A stretch of DNA of 64,000 bases from Haliclona indistincta (lineage: Eukaryota; Porifera; Demospongiae; Haplosclerida; Chalinidae), in contig OZ024790.1 in NCBI GenBank assembly GCA_964017065.1, forward strand, positions 5,752,737 to 5,816,736. Direction: 5' to 3'. Below, in pieces: positions 1 to 9,706 of the stretch. The position numbers and the translations under genes are program-made. Within the stretch, counting starts at the first letter, position 1; the number at the start of each line of letters is the position of its first letter. The notes beneath the pieces are model-generated. The model was not told where the DNA came from. It saw nothing but the letters and a program-made list of their open reading frames with translations, and ran no database searches.

Positions 1-126
1 AAAGTGCATGTATGGTTTGTTACTCCCAATATCAGGAGAACCAGCCCACACTGAGACCTATCAGTCACGTACAGCCAGCCTAAACTACATGTATCTAGTG
101 AGCTTCAAGTCTACTATAGCTGCTTT

Positions 127-303
127 CCCGTATAGCCGGTTATTTTCATGTGGATTTAATTTTCGAACGGCTGGTGCAGGTCGAAAATTAGATTTCGAAT
201 TTTTTTTTGCCTATTTAAAAAGTTCTGTGACGAAAATTAGACCCAGCCAAAATTTGGCTAACGAAATATTTGACCAGCGAAAAAACCCGGCTATACGGTA
301 TCT
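127..303. mobile_element. Short TIR element (MITE-like)
   Basis: A 180-bp AT-rich segment begins with CCGTATAGCCGGTTATTTTC and ends with its approximate reverse complement, GCGAAAAAACCCGGCTATACGG. The interior has no credible coding potential. The paired ends and small size fit a non-autonomous DNA transposon. The superfamily is not known. Confidence 0.6.
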
Positions 304-406
304 TTCCACGGCCGCTATCATGCCCGAAACCAGCAGAGAAGTTTGTAGAATTAGTGGGCTTTGTTCCTGTTAGGTATTGTTTACATAGCTGCCTATTATG
401 CAACAT

Positions 407-457
407 CTGCTAGACCCTCTGCATTTCTGAATTCAAACTCCAAGGAGGGTCTAGCAG
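407..457. repeat. Small hairpin (13-bp stem)
   Basis: CTGCTAGACCCTC at 407-419 pairs with GAGGGTCTAGCAG at 445-457 across a 25-base loop. It lies in what should be the P450 intron before the exon at 670. It could be a terminator-like or transposon-end hairpin. I see no further support for a function. Confidence 0.45.
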
Positions 458-669
458 CTAGATGAGTAGGGTTCTGTTCTTTTTTAGTAGCGGCGGCTCT
501 AGTCTTGTACTCCAGGCACTAGTGAGGAGAAGTTTCACCTCTTCTAGCGGCTGGGTGAAACTCAGATGTGTTTGTACTTACACTTGTGCTTTATGAGAAT
601 AGTCTTTTTGATGTTTTGACAACAAAATAATGGTATTCTGTATTTTGATGATATTATTATTTTCCGTAG

Positions 670-3472
670 AATTCTAGTCTGTACGATGCTGCCATGAGTA
701 TTGAGTATCTAGACTGGGTAATACAAGAGTCCCTCAGGATATACCCTCCTGGTGCATTGTGAGTATTGAACCTCTTAGTGTGTATTATTACTAACCTTCA
801 GCACATGTATGTACCAGATGATTTACTGACTTTGATGCCTTGGTGGGTAGTTGTTAATTTTAAATGAGTTTAGGTCTGGGTCACACTACGATAGCAATAA
901 CGACAAATCACAACGATTATGGTCATGACAGCAAGCTCATGCGGTCACACTACCAAAGATGAACGCCTAGTTGCTGTCAAACGTCTCGGGTGACTAGTCG
1001 GCTACCGCTTGCTACTCGCCTTTTCCAGCATTCTAGAATGTACCGTTCACTGTATTTCTAAGCACAGTCCGTTTAGTTGAAGCCAGCAAGCTGATTGTCA
1101 GTCCTTCACATGGATAGAGATATTCTGCTCATTCCGTGATGCCTTGGTGCTTGTTGTGTTTTCCCCCGTTTTGCTCGTTGATTTGGCAGCTCATCGGTCT
1201 CGGATAGAGATGTTAGATCGATACTTGGATCTCTTTAGATTGTAATTAAACCTCATTGTACTCTAATAAAGCTTCCCATTGTTCTGCTGTGAGGTTCTTC
1301 TGGTCATGCTTGCTCACTGTTTCACTTTGCATGCAGCTATATGCTTAACGTTACTGTAACATGTATACATGCATTCCACCGAGGCACGTAGTGTAACTCT
1401 ATGTGCACATGCTTTTTGATTTCAATATCACTCTGACTTTTCAACTACATGGTATTTGCCTCATTTTTAAAATGCAGCATTATTCGTTACTGCCAGAAGA
1501 CATGTACAATTGAAAATATCACTTTTCTGGAAGGAAGTGATGTATTAATACCTATCTACGCCATTCATCATTCATCTGAGTACTGGAAGGAGCCTGATCA
1601 GTTTATACCAGAACGGTCAGTACTACCCGAGTCTTATGATTGCTTGCTCATTACAATTCAGGTTCCATCCTGATGAGAATGCTAAGCGTCATCCATTAGC
1701 ACATATGCCGTTTGGCATGGGTCCTCGTAATTGTATTGGAATGAGATTTGCTCTGATGGAGGCTAAGATGGCTCTGCTCTCTATGCTGACAAAGTTTAAA
1801 TTTGAAAGATCACCAGATACAGAAGTATGTTATGTGAATTATTATTTGAGTACATAATTTGGATTGTGCTAGCCCAAGAGACTGTGTCAAACAATAAAAC
1901 TAGTTTATATAAAAAAAGTGAAAACTTTGTATCACAAACATAGTCTCCATGATACAATGAACAGTATGTCTGTCTTCGTCTGCACTGTGCTTCTCAATAG
2001 TTCTCATGCCCCATGTAGTACCATCTATGCACAATAGTAGCCCACTATAATTCGGCCAGCCTGACTGAGCCACACATTGATGGTGATGTGTGTCCCAAGT
2101 TGCGCAGAAGCGTTGTCTATCTCATACTGCATTGCAAATTGCTTGCTGCTGATACTGGTGTTCATAAATCAGCTCAGGCTTGCCCTATCCTCGTACCCAG
2201 GCTCTCAGCGTGGGTGGCTATTAGAGAGAGCCTGGTACGCATTGCATGCGCATGCACGAAAAATGACGTAATGTAACCATCTGATGGTTACATCGTATAC
2301 TACAGTAAACTACTGTCCATGCACTCTTGCTTATTATCAGGATACTCATTGTTAGTTTTGAAAAAAAAAACACAGAAGCAGCAGTGTTTAGGCCGGCTAA
2401 GCATGCCACGATGAAGCATTGTACTGCTACGATCCATATTGAACGCCACGAGCGGCAAATATTCTTGATTTTGGCCTGATTTCGACAAAGTAAGTGTTCT
2501 ATGTCTATGCAGATCTCCAACTGCTCACAATTTGGTCGTGTGTACCTGGACAAGCGGCCAAGTAGATGCAGCAGTTTGCCTGAGCGTGGTTGCATGGATC
2601 CCAAACAATATTTCCAGCGTTGTTTGCATTAATGCATAAATTTATCAAGGCGGGGCGAGGGCGGTGTCTTTCGATTATTCACCCGCGCTTTTAAAAATCT
2701 GACGCATGCGCATGCAATGCGTACCAGGCTCTCTAATAGCCACCCATGCAGCCCACATGAGAGTCTGGGTACAAGGCTAGGCTTGCCCCTGAACTCATTG
2801 AATGTACTAGTTAATATTACCCGTGCGCAGTATGCGCGAGGGTTATGCGTTTGTGTCCATCTGTGTACGTACGACGGTATAATTATGTGTGTGTGTTGTC
2901 AAAAAACACGCTTGTTTACGTCTTACCGCTCGAAACTCTCCACGAAAAAACTCTCTGCCGCTTCTTCACTGAATTTATAGTCCTATGAAGATGTTTTCTG
3001 TGCTGGCAAGCCTTGCTCGAGCGGCTAATCCATGGCTTTCTAAAGCTACGTGTCCTTGAAAGAGCACTTTACGGTATTGTGGGTGTGTCACCCAACCTCC
3101 TGTCCATGTCGATGTCCTCAGTCTCACATGTACCGTACATCAGAGCTTCTTGAGACCTATAGCTACGGTATCAGTCCGCTTTCTTGAGGCCTTCTGTGAT
3201 GTGCCAATCAACTGTTAGTGCATGTATGCTGCCATCTATTTTTCTGGAGCTGTCTATGGGCTAGCTGTAACGTGCGTGTTGCATAATGCTGGAGTGGTTC
3301 GTGTTTAGCTCCTAGCTCAGTGCACGGGTATGTGTTCATTAGAACTCTAGTTATTATTATTAACTACCAGTGAGTACTTTATCTCATGCAATCACAGGTT
3401 CCTCTCAAGACCAGACAGGGAATCACACTCAGTGCTGTCAATGGAATTCATCTCATTGCAGTGAAGCGCTGA
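670..3472 (+). CDS. Cytochrome P450 (CYP3-clan-like), 3' exons only
   Basis: Four exons are visible: 670-758, 1478-1615, 1662-1824 and 3398-3472, with matching phases (2, 2, 0) and GT-AG borders. They encode the K-helix ExxR motif (ESLR), the PxRF-like region (PDQFIPERS) and the haem-binding loop [10 protein letters not shown] with the proximal cysteine. The last exon ends AVNGIHLIAVKR and stop. The exons match those of the two complete P450 genes at 52-64 kb almost position for position, and P450s of this type are membrane-bound haem monooxygenases. The N-terminal half, including the I-helix exon, is absent from 1-669 and presumably lies before the window. The last intron (1825-3397) is enlarged by two transposons. 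Whether the gene is functional cannot be judged. Confidence 0.85.
2186..2779. mobile_element. hAT-like non-autonomous TIR element in P450 intron
   Basis: The ends are TATCCTCGTACCCAG and, reversed, TAGCCTTGTACCCAG, within longer inverted repeats of about 70 bp that contain GCATGCGCATGCAATGCG. A direct repeat GGCTTGCCC flanks both sides (2177-2185 and 2780-2788), which fits the 8-bp target duplication of hAT elements. A related sequence at about 5951-5975 has the same flanks joined without the element, so it serves as an empty site. No transposase is encoded. Confidence 0.75.
2817..3350. mobile_element. Dispersed repeat family H, copy 1 (Helentron/HINE-like)
   Basis: It starts TTACCCGTGCGCAGTATGCGC and ends CTCAGTGCACGGGTATGTG followed by TTCATTAGAACTCTAG. 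The left end is inverted about 20 bp inside the right end, so the inverted repeats are asymmetric. A GT-rich stretch lies near the left end. Closely similar copies are at 30035-30441 and 57484-58007, with a coding relative at 55562-56432 and a fragment at 26215. Asymmetric terminal inverted repeats, an internal microsatellite and a CTAG 3' end suggest a non-autonomous Helentron-type rolling-circle element. That class assignment is inference. Confidence 0.6.
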
Positions 3473-3754
3473 ATACATTCACTTTTCTTTAAACTTGTTA
3501 TAAACTCTTCATTGTTAAGTGCACAATACACATTATTATTTGTAATAAAGTGGTTTTATTACTTCTTGCAACGATAAAGCGTAAACCGTAGAGCATAGAC
3601 CATAAAGCGTGGAGCACTAATGCATTAAAATGCCATCAAATCTTTGATCATGCTCCATCGTGTGAATAAATACCAGTGACTTCACGCATGAGTGACGCAA
3701 GGTAACGCTTTATATTCAAATCATAACTGCTGTACTACAAGAGTCGATCAATAT

Positions 3755-5606
3755 CTAATTGTTCTTTTCTCTTCTTATTCTGGTCATAAAACGGATCATC
3801 TTTGGCTGTATCTGTACCTGATATGGACCATATTCGATCTGCTCACCATCGATTGCTATATAACCGGGAGGTGATAGAGGCTCCAATCGATATGCCTTGG
3901 TCTGTATTTTACGAGCTTTCTCCATTTTAAGATAGCTAGCTTCCTTGTAAGTGAGAACAGCATGGAGTAAATCTGATCTAGTGCAGTCTTCAGTGAAGTA
4001 AGTTATCAACATTTTGCCTGACCCAAATGGTAGACTAAGATCTCCTTGTCCATAAAATGGCCCCAATTCTGTGTGGAAAGTGGTGAACTGTTCTTCGATG
4101 CATTTCCAATTGGTGGGTACTGGATCAGAAAGAGATGGAAGGAGATCTGTGTTGATTTTTTGATTTGTTGATTTCGACTTTTCTTGAGTTACAAGCCTGT
4201 TTGAGGATGCCCCATGTATTGCCTCATCGTTTGCTGCTGTTGGCTTCATTTGTTCATCATCTTCTGGAAGATAGAAGAGTCTTCCATGATATAACTTTTT
4301 TTGAGCAAGAGACTTAATACTTCCAATCAGATATCTCCGTTCTCCCAAACTCCTGAGCCATTCTGTTCCAATCTCAATATCGCTAACCATGGCCCAGCTT
4401 GATGCAAGACTCATGTGAACTGTTCCATTGCTCATCTGTACAGTGGCAATATCAGAAGATGTTAATCCTCCTCTTATGATCGCAAAGGTTGCATTTGTGA
4501 TGTTCACCTCTTCTCTACAAACCAAATAATTGTGTATAAGGTCATTAACACCAACACTGTGTCTAGCTACCAGTCTGATTTGGCATGTAGTGCATGTACA
4601 CTGCGAGTTAACATGTACACCGAACATGCATGTGTAGTGTACATGTTAACTGTAGAAGTCACTTACAGTGCATAATAGAGAGTAGATGTTGCAAGACTAT
4701 TGCCTGATCCTGCAGGCACTACTCCAATAGGAGTTTTTATTGATTCTTGCCAGTCCACACGCTCCATCAGTCCGTTGACCACCTGTTAAATCAACATAAT
4801 ATTGATGATATGATCAAACACATTGTACCTCATACACTAGACCATCTCCTGACACAACAACGATACCATCAATTGAAGATAAATCAAATTTCTTCACCAC
4901 ATCATGAGCATGGTTACGATAGCCTATGCAAGAAGACTCAATTCAAAAAATTAGACTCTAGAGTTCTTTATACCTGTAACTATCACGGTAAGATTGATTT
5001 CTGCCATATTAAACAATGGCTGGACATGCTTTTTGAACAGATTTTCTGCTCTTCCTTTGCCTGACTTTGGGCATACAAACACCAGCAGATGATGTCGTAA
5101 AAATAACTTGGTATCACCTGCCGCGGCATTCGCATTATAGTTATTTACATAATGCAGTAGCTCTAACCTGCAGATTCAAAGATTTTATTAACTGCTTTGT
5201 TGCACTCTGATAAAACAGCATCTTTCCACTCCAGTGCGACGCGATGATTGTCGTCAAAGCTTTCCTCAGAGTCAAAATCAATGCCAATGCGAGTCAGTGA
5301 TCGGTCGCTACCGGTTCGTTTTTCGCATGAGTCGCTTAGAGTTTTTGCAGGCGAGTATTCATTTAATATCAAGTGACAGCCGGACTCATTTTTGTTAAGT
5401 GGTTCTGGAAGCACAGAGACTCCAATCAGATCTTCCAGCAATATTCTACGAGTTTCTCCCGGCTCCTTGTTGTCACAGATGCAAAGCTCATATTCCTTTA
5501 GAACTAAATCCTTTCGAAAAGATCCTTTCGAAACAGTAACCTGACAGCGCCTGATTCCAAGACTAGAACTCTCCAGCTCGATTGCAGACTGCTGCGGAGT
5601 CGCCAT
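3755..5606 (-). CDS. SPHK: Sphingosine kinase, copy 1
   Basis: Five exons (5168-5606, 4974-5117, 4829-4923, 4667-4782, 3755-4514) join in frame to 517 aa. An in-frame ATG at 5618 would add four residues, but copy 2 supports starting at MATPQQ. Residues 1-146 form an N-terminal PH-like lipid-kinase region. The catalytic core carries VFVCPKSGKGRAEN, the nucleotide loop SGDG (about 219-222) and PAGSGN (about 249-254). The C-terminal part has SDIEIGTEWLRSLGERRYL and the late acidic motif IAIDGEQIEYGPYQ, typical of sphingosine rather than ceramide kinases. The enzyme phosphorylates sphingosine to sphingosine-1-phosphate. It would be transcribed away from the SMC6 side. The region between core and C-terminus (about 340-400) is a low-conservation linker. 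Confidence 0.9.
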
Positions 5607-5650
5607 GTTCCCGTTCAATTTTCTCGCCTAGAGTTCACATGACTCGTGTG

Positions 5651-5681
5651 GCACGTGCGATCCGAGATTTACTGCACGTGC
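5651..5681. promoter_or_regulatory. Paired CACGTG motifs upstream of SPHK copy 1
   Basis: Two E-box-type hexamers CACGTG (5652-5657 and 5675-5680) lie within 75 bp of the kinase start codon. They are conserved in the second copy. This is the divergent promoter of the SPHK/SMC6 pair, but here the SMC6 side leads only into a truncated exon. Confidence 0.4.
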
Positions 5682-5725
5682 GTATGCTAGAATGGCGGCA
5701 TGCAAGTCGAGATCAGGAGGACGCT

Positions 5726-5780
5726 ATGGAGACAGACGACCGTGTCGGACTTGAACAGAAACGTTTCAGCTGCTTGGCTG
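5726..5780 (+). pseudogene. Truncated SMC6 exon 1 at duplication edge
   Basis: The sequence up to and including ATGGAGACAGA matches the SMC6 start at 9707. A short deletion and loss of homology follow within about 15 bp, so the frame never reaches the SMC6 body. It is a by-product of the segmental duplication. A transcript from this promoter side would be non-functional. Confidence 0.75.
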
Positions 5781-5982
5781 CTCTGTGAGGCAGCTACTTG
5801 TTCAGTTGCACGAGAGGGTTGTAAATTGAGAGGGCTCTCGGTAAATAAGAAGCTTGCAGATGTCGTAGGGCATGTACATGTATGTTGTTATTGTGCATTG
5901 CAAGTTGCTTGCTACTGGCACTGGTGTTCACGGGTGTTCATAAATCAGCTCAGGCTTGCCCCTGCACTCATTGAATGTACTA

Positions 5983-7330
5983 GTTATGCCTCGGTGGGCG
6001 GAGCCACGTGGCATACCGTAATCGCGTTGTCTGTCTGTCTGTCGTTCTGTCTGTCTGTTACACCATTTTCGCGGCGCACGCTGAAAGGTAAGCTCTGAAA
6101 CTTGCAATGCAGGTAGAAATCGATATTATCTCGGTTGTGAACTAGCGAAAGTTCCATGCAAAGCTTTTTTCTAGAGTTATAGCGCGGTTTGCTTACTTTG
6201 TTTACCGTTGCTGGCGATCTGGACTTCTCCAAAGGCAAAGCTGTCCACAGTTGACTGCCTAGAAGCTGATAGGTTAGAATTTTACTACAGGATAGCAGCG
6301 CAGGTCCAGAGAAATTGTGTAAGCAAGCTATGGAAGCTATCTCGCTCGTGGTATGCGTGTGCTGTACTAAACACTGTAGACACGCCCAGTTGAATTGTGG
6401 TCAGCACTGATTGGCTTCTGATTGCATAACTAAAGCACTACTGTACAGAAATCCTGTATACATGCATCTGCAGTTGCTGTGTTTGTAGAATGGTGGATAG
6501 TTGTGTTTGTTGATATTTGTAGCAGTATTCTCACAGCAATGAGTGCAATAGTCTTGTTGCAGTATACTTTAACTTGTTTCTACTGCAGCTTACATTGCAT
6601 GCTTCCATGATACTGTTTTGATCCTTCCGTGTATCTACTGCATGCATATGTAATGTACGTGCTGTCATAATTATGCATCTTTGCTTCTGCTTGTGCTATA
6701 TTCGAATGCTGGCAGCTGAATATGAATCCTACTCTGTTATAGCATTACATGCTCAAATTTTAACATCCACCGAGGCATAACCCGCACCAATGGTGCATTT
6801 TCCGTCTGTTACTCGAGTTTTGCAGCACACGCTGAAAAATAAGGTCTGAAACTTGCAAAGCAAGTCGAACACGACATTATCTCGCTATTGAACATGTAAA
6901 AATTGTATACGAGCTTCGTTCTTGAGTTACGGCGTGATTTGCCTACTTTGTTTACCGTTGCTGGCGATCTGGACTTCTCCAAAGGCAAAGCTGTCCACAG
7001 TTGACTGCCTAGAAGCTGATAGGTTCGAATTTTACTACAGGATAGCAGCGCAGGTCCAGAGAAATCGTGTAAGCAAGCTATGGAAGCTACTCGCTCGTGG
7101 TATGCTGAACACTGTAGACACGCCCAGTTAAATTGTGGTCAGCACTGATTGGCTTCTGATTGCATAACTAAAGCACTGTGCTGTACAGAAATCCTGTATA
7201 CATGCATCTGCATCTGCAGTTGCTGTGTTTGTGGAATTGCTGTCAGGAATTGTGCTGTTGCTTAATTGTATAGTTTATTGTCGGTTGTCCCTCTGTGTGC
7301 TCCACCGAGGCATCAGCACCTTCGGTGCCT
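5983..7330. mobile_element. Repeat family G (TATGCCTCGGTG ends), two half-elements
   Basis: It opens TATGCCTCGGTGGGCGGAGC and contains inward repeats ending CACCGAGGCAT at about 6771 and 7312. Two related blocks (about 6080-6420 and 6830-7145) share most of their sequence, including GGCGATCTGGACTTCTCCAA. Short TCTG/GTCT tracts follow the left end. Related copies sit at 39874-41140 and 59999-60937. The roughly 60-codon open frames inside are probably not genes, because they are not conserved beyond the repeat. The symmetric ends indicate a non-autonomous DNA transposon. Confidence 0.6.
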
Positions 7331-7382
7331 AGTTATTATTATTATTAACTACCAGTGAGTACTTTATCTCATGCAATCACAG

Positions 7383-7457
7383 GTTCCTCTCAAGACCAGA
7401 CAGGGAATCACACTCAGTGCTGTCAATGGAATTCATCTCATTGCAGTGAAGCGCTGA
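7383..7457 (+). pseudogene. Orphan last exon of cytochrome P450
   Basis: The 75-nt exon (VPLKTRQGITLSAVNGIHL through the stop) matches the one at 3398-3472, including its acceptor site. No other P450 exons lie between it and position 3472. It was carried along by the duplication. It could still be used by the upstream gene as an alternative terminal exon. Confidence 0.8.
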
Positions 7458-7731
7458 ATACATTCACTTTTCTTTAGACTTGTTATAAACTCTTCATTGT
7501 TAAGTGCACAATACACATGTAATACAGTGGTTTTATTACTTCTTGCAACGATAAAGCGTAAACCGTAGAGCATAGACCATAAAGCGTGGAGCACTAATGC
7601 ATTAAAATGCCATCAAATCTTTGATCATGCTCCATCGTGTGAATAAATACCAGTGACTTCACGCATGAGTGACGCAAGGTAACGCTTTATATTCAAATCA
7701 TAACTGCTGTACTACAAGAGTCGATCAATAT

Positions 7732-9593
7732 CTAATTGTTCTTTTCTCTTCTTATTCTGGTCATAAAACGGATCATCTTTGGCTGTATCTGTACCTGATA
7801 TGGACCATATTCGATCTGCTCACCATCGATTGCTATATAACCGGGAGGTGATAGAGGCTCCAATCGATATGCCTTGGTCTGTATTTTATGAACTTTCTCC
7901 ATTTTAAGATAGCCAGCTTCCTTGTAAGTGAGAACAGCATGGAGTAAATCTGATCTAGTGCAGTCTTCAGTGAAGTAAGTTATCAACATTTTGCCTGACC
8001 CAAATGGTAGACTAAGATCTCCTTGTCCATAAAATGGCCCCAATTCTGTGTGGAAAGTGGTGAACTGTTCTTCGATGCATTTCCAATTGGTGGGTACTGG
8101 ATCAGAAAGAGATGGAAGGAGATCTGTGTTGATTTTTTGATTTGTTGATTTCGACTTTTCTTGAGCTACAAGCCTGTTTGAGGATGCCCCGTGTATTCCC
8201 TCATCGTTTGCTGCTGCTGGCTTCATTTGTTCATCATCTTCTGGAAGATAGAAGAGTCTTCCATGATATAACTTTTTCTGAACAAGAGGCTTAATACTTC
8301 CAATCAGAAATCTCAGTTCTCCCAAACTCCTGAGCCATTCTGATCCAATATCAATATCGCTAACCATGGCCCAGCTTGATAAAAGACTCATGTGAACTGT
8401 TCTATTGCTCATCTGTACAGTGGCAATATCAGAAGATGTTAATCCTCCTCTTATGATCGCAAAGGTTGCATTTGTGATGTTCACCTCTTCTCTACAAACC
8501 AAATAATTTGTGTATTATAAGGTCATTAACACCAACACTGTGTCTAGCTACAAGTCTGATTTGGCATGTAGTGCATGTACACTGCGAGTTAACATGTACA
8601 CCGAACATGCATGTGTAGTGTACATGTTAACTGTAGAAGTCATTGATAATGACTTACAGTGCATAATGGAGAGTAGATGTTGCAAGACTATTGCCTGATC
8701 CTGCAGGCACTACTCCAATAGGAGTTTTTATTGATTCTTGCCAGTCCACACGCTCCATCAGTCCGTTGACCACCTGTTAAATCAACATAATATTGATGAT
8801 GTGATCAAACACATTGTACCTCATAGACTAGACCATCTCCTGACACAACAACGATACCATCAATTGAAGATAAATCAAATTTCTTCACCACATCACGAGC
8901 ATGGTTACGATAGCCTATGCAAGAAGACTCAATTCAAAAAATTAGACTCTAGAGTTCTTTATACCTGTAACTATCACGGTAAGATTGATTTCTGCCATAT
9001 CAAACAATGGCTGGACATGCTTTTTGAATAGTTTTTCTGCTCTTCCTTTGCCTGACTTTGGGCATACAAACACCAGCAGATGATGTCGTAAAAATAACTT
9101 AGTATCACCTGCGCAGCATTCGCATTATAGTTATTTGCATAATGCAGTAGCTCTAACCTGCAGATTCAAAGATTTTATTAACTGCTTTGTTGCACTCTGA
9201 TAAAACAGCATCTTTCCACTCCAGTGCGACGCGATGATTGTCGTCAAAGCTTTCCTCAGAGTCAAAATCAATGCCAATGCGAGTCAATGATCGGTCGCTA
9301 CCGGTTCGTTTTTCGCACGAGTCGCTTAGAGTTTTTGCAGGCGAGTATTCATTTAATATCAAGTGACAGCTGGACTCATTTTTGTTAAGTGGTTCTGGAA
9401 GCACAGAGACTCCAATCAGATCTTCCAACAATATTCTACGAGTTTCTCCCTCCTTGTTGTCACAGATACAAAGCTCATATTCCTTTAGAACTAAATCTTT
9501 TCGCAAAGATCCTTTCGAAACAGTAACCTGACAGCGTCTGATTCCAAGACTAGAACTCTCCAGCTCGATTGCAGACTGCTGCGGAGTCGCCAT
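7732..9593 (-). CDS. SPHK: Sphingosine kinase, copy 2
   Basis: The five exons (9158-9593, 8965-9108, 8820-8914, 8658-8773, 7732-8491) are the same as in copy 1 and join to 516 aa. One codon is missing after ICDNKE, and there are scattered substitutions (for example EIGTEW to DIGSEW and ERRYL to ELRFL). All catalytic signatures (SGKGRAEN, SGDG, PAGSGN, IDGEQ) are kept, so both copies look functional. The gene is head to head with SMC6, with only 113 bp between start codons. Which copy is older is not shown by the sequence, but this one keeps the intact gene neighbourhood. Confidence 0.9.
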
Positions 9594-9706
9594 GTTCCTT
9601 CAATTTTCACGCCTAGAGTTCACATGACTCGTGTGGCACGTGCGATCCGAGATTTACTGCACGTGCGTATGCTGGAATGGCGGCAAGTCGAGATCAGGAG
9701 GACGCT
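9594..9706. promoter_or_regulatory. Bidirectional promoter SPHK / SMC6
   Basis: Only 113 bp separate the two divergent start codons. The interval has two CACGTG boxes (9637-9642 and 9660-9665) and an AATGGCGGC motif just before SMC6, resembling downstream YY1-type elements of TATA-less metazoan promoters. No TATA box is seen. The function is inferred from position. Confidence 0.5.

Noticed and set aside
3755..5606. Ceramide kinase or diacylglycerol kinase
   Set aside because: The core is shared, but the IDGEQ ending, the SDIEIG-LGE block and the overall order match sphingosine kinases better.
6208..7131. Paired 60-70-codon frames (IWTSPKAKLSTVDCLEADR) as genes
   Set aside because: They are part of repeat family G, recur with frame changes at 40.7 kb and lack introns or domains.
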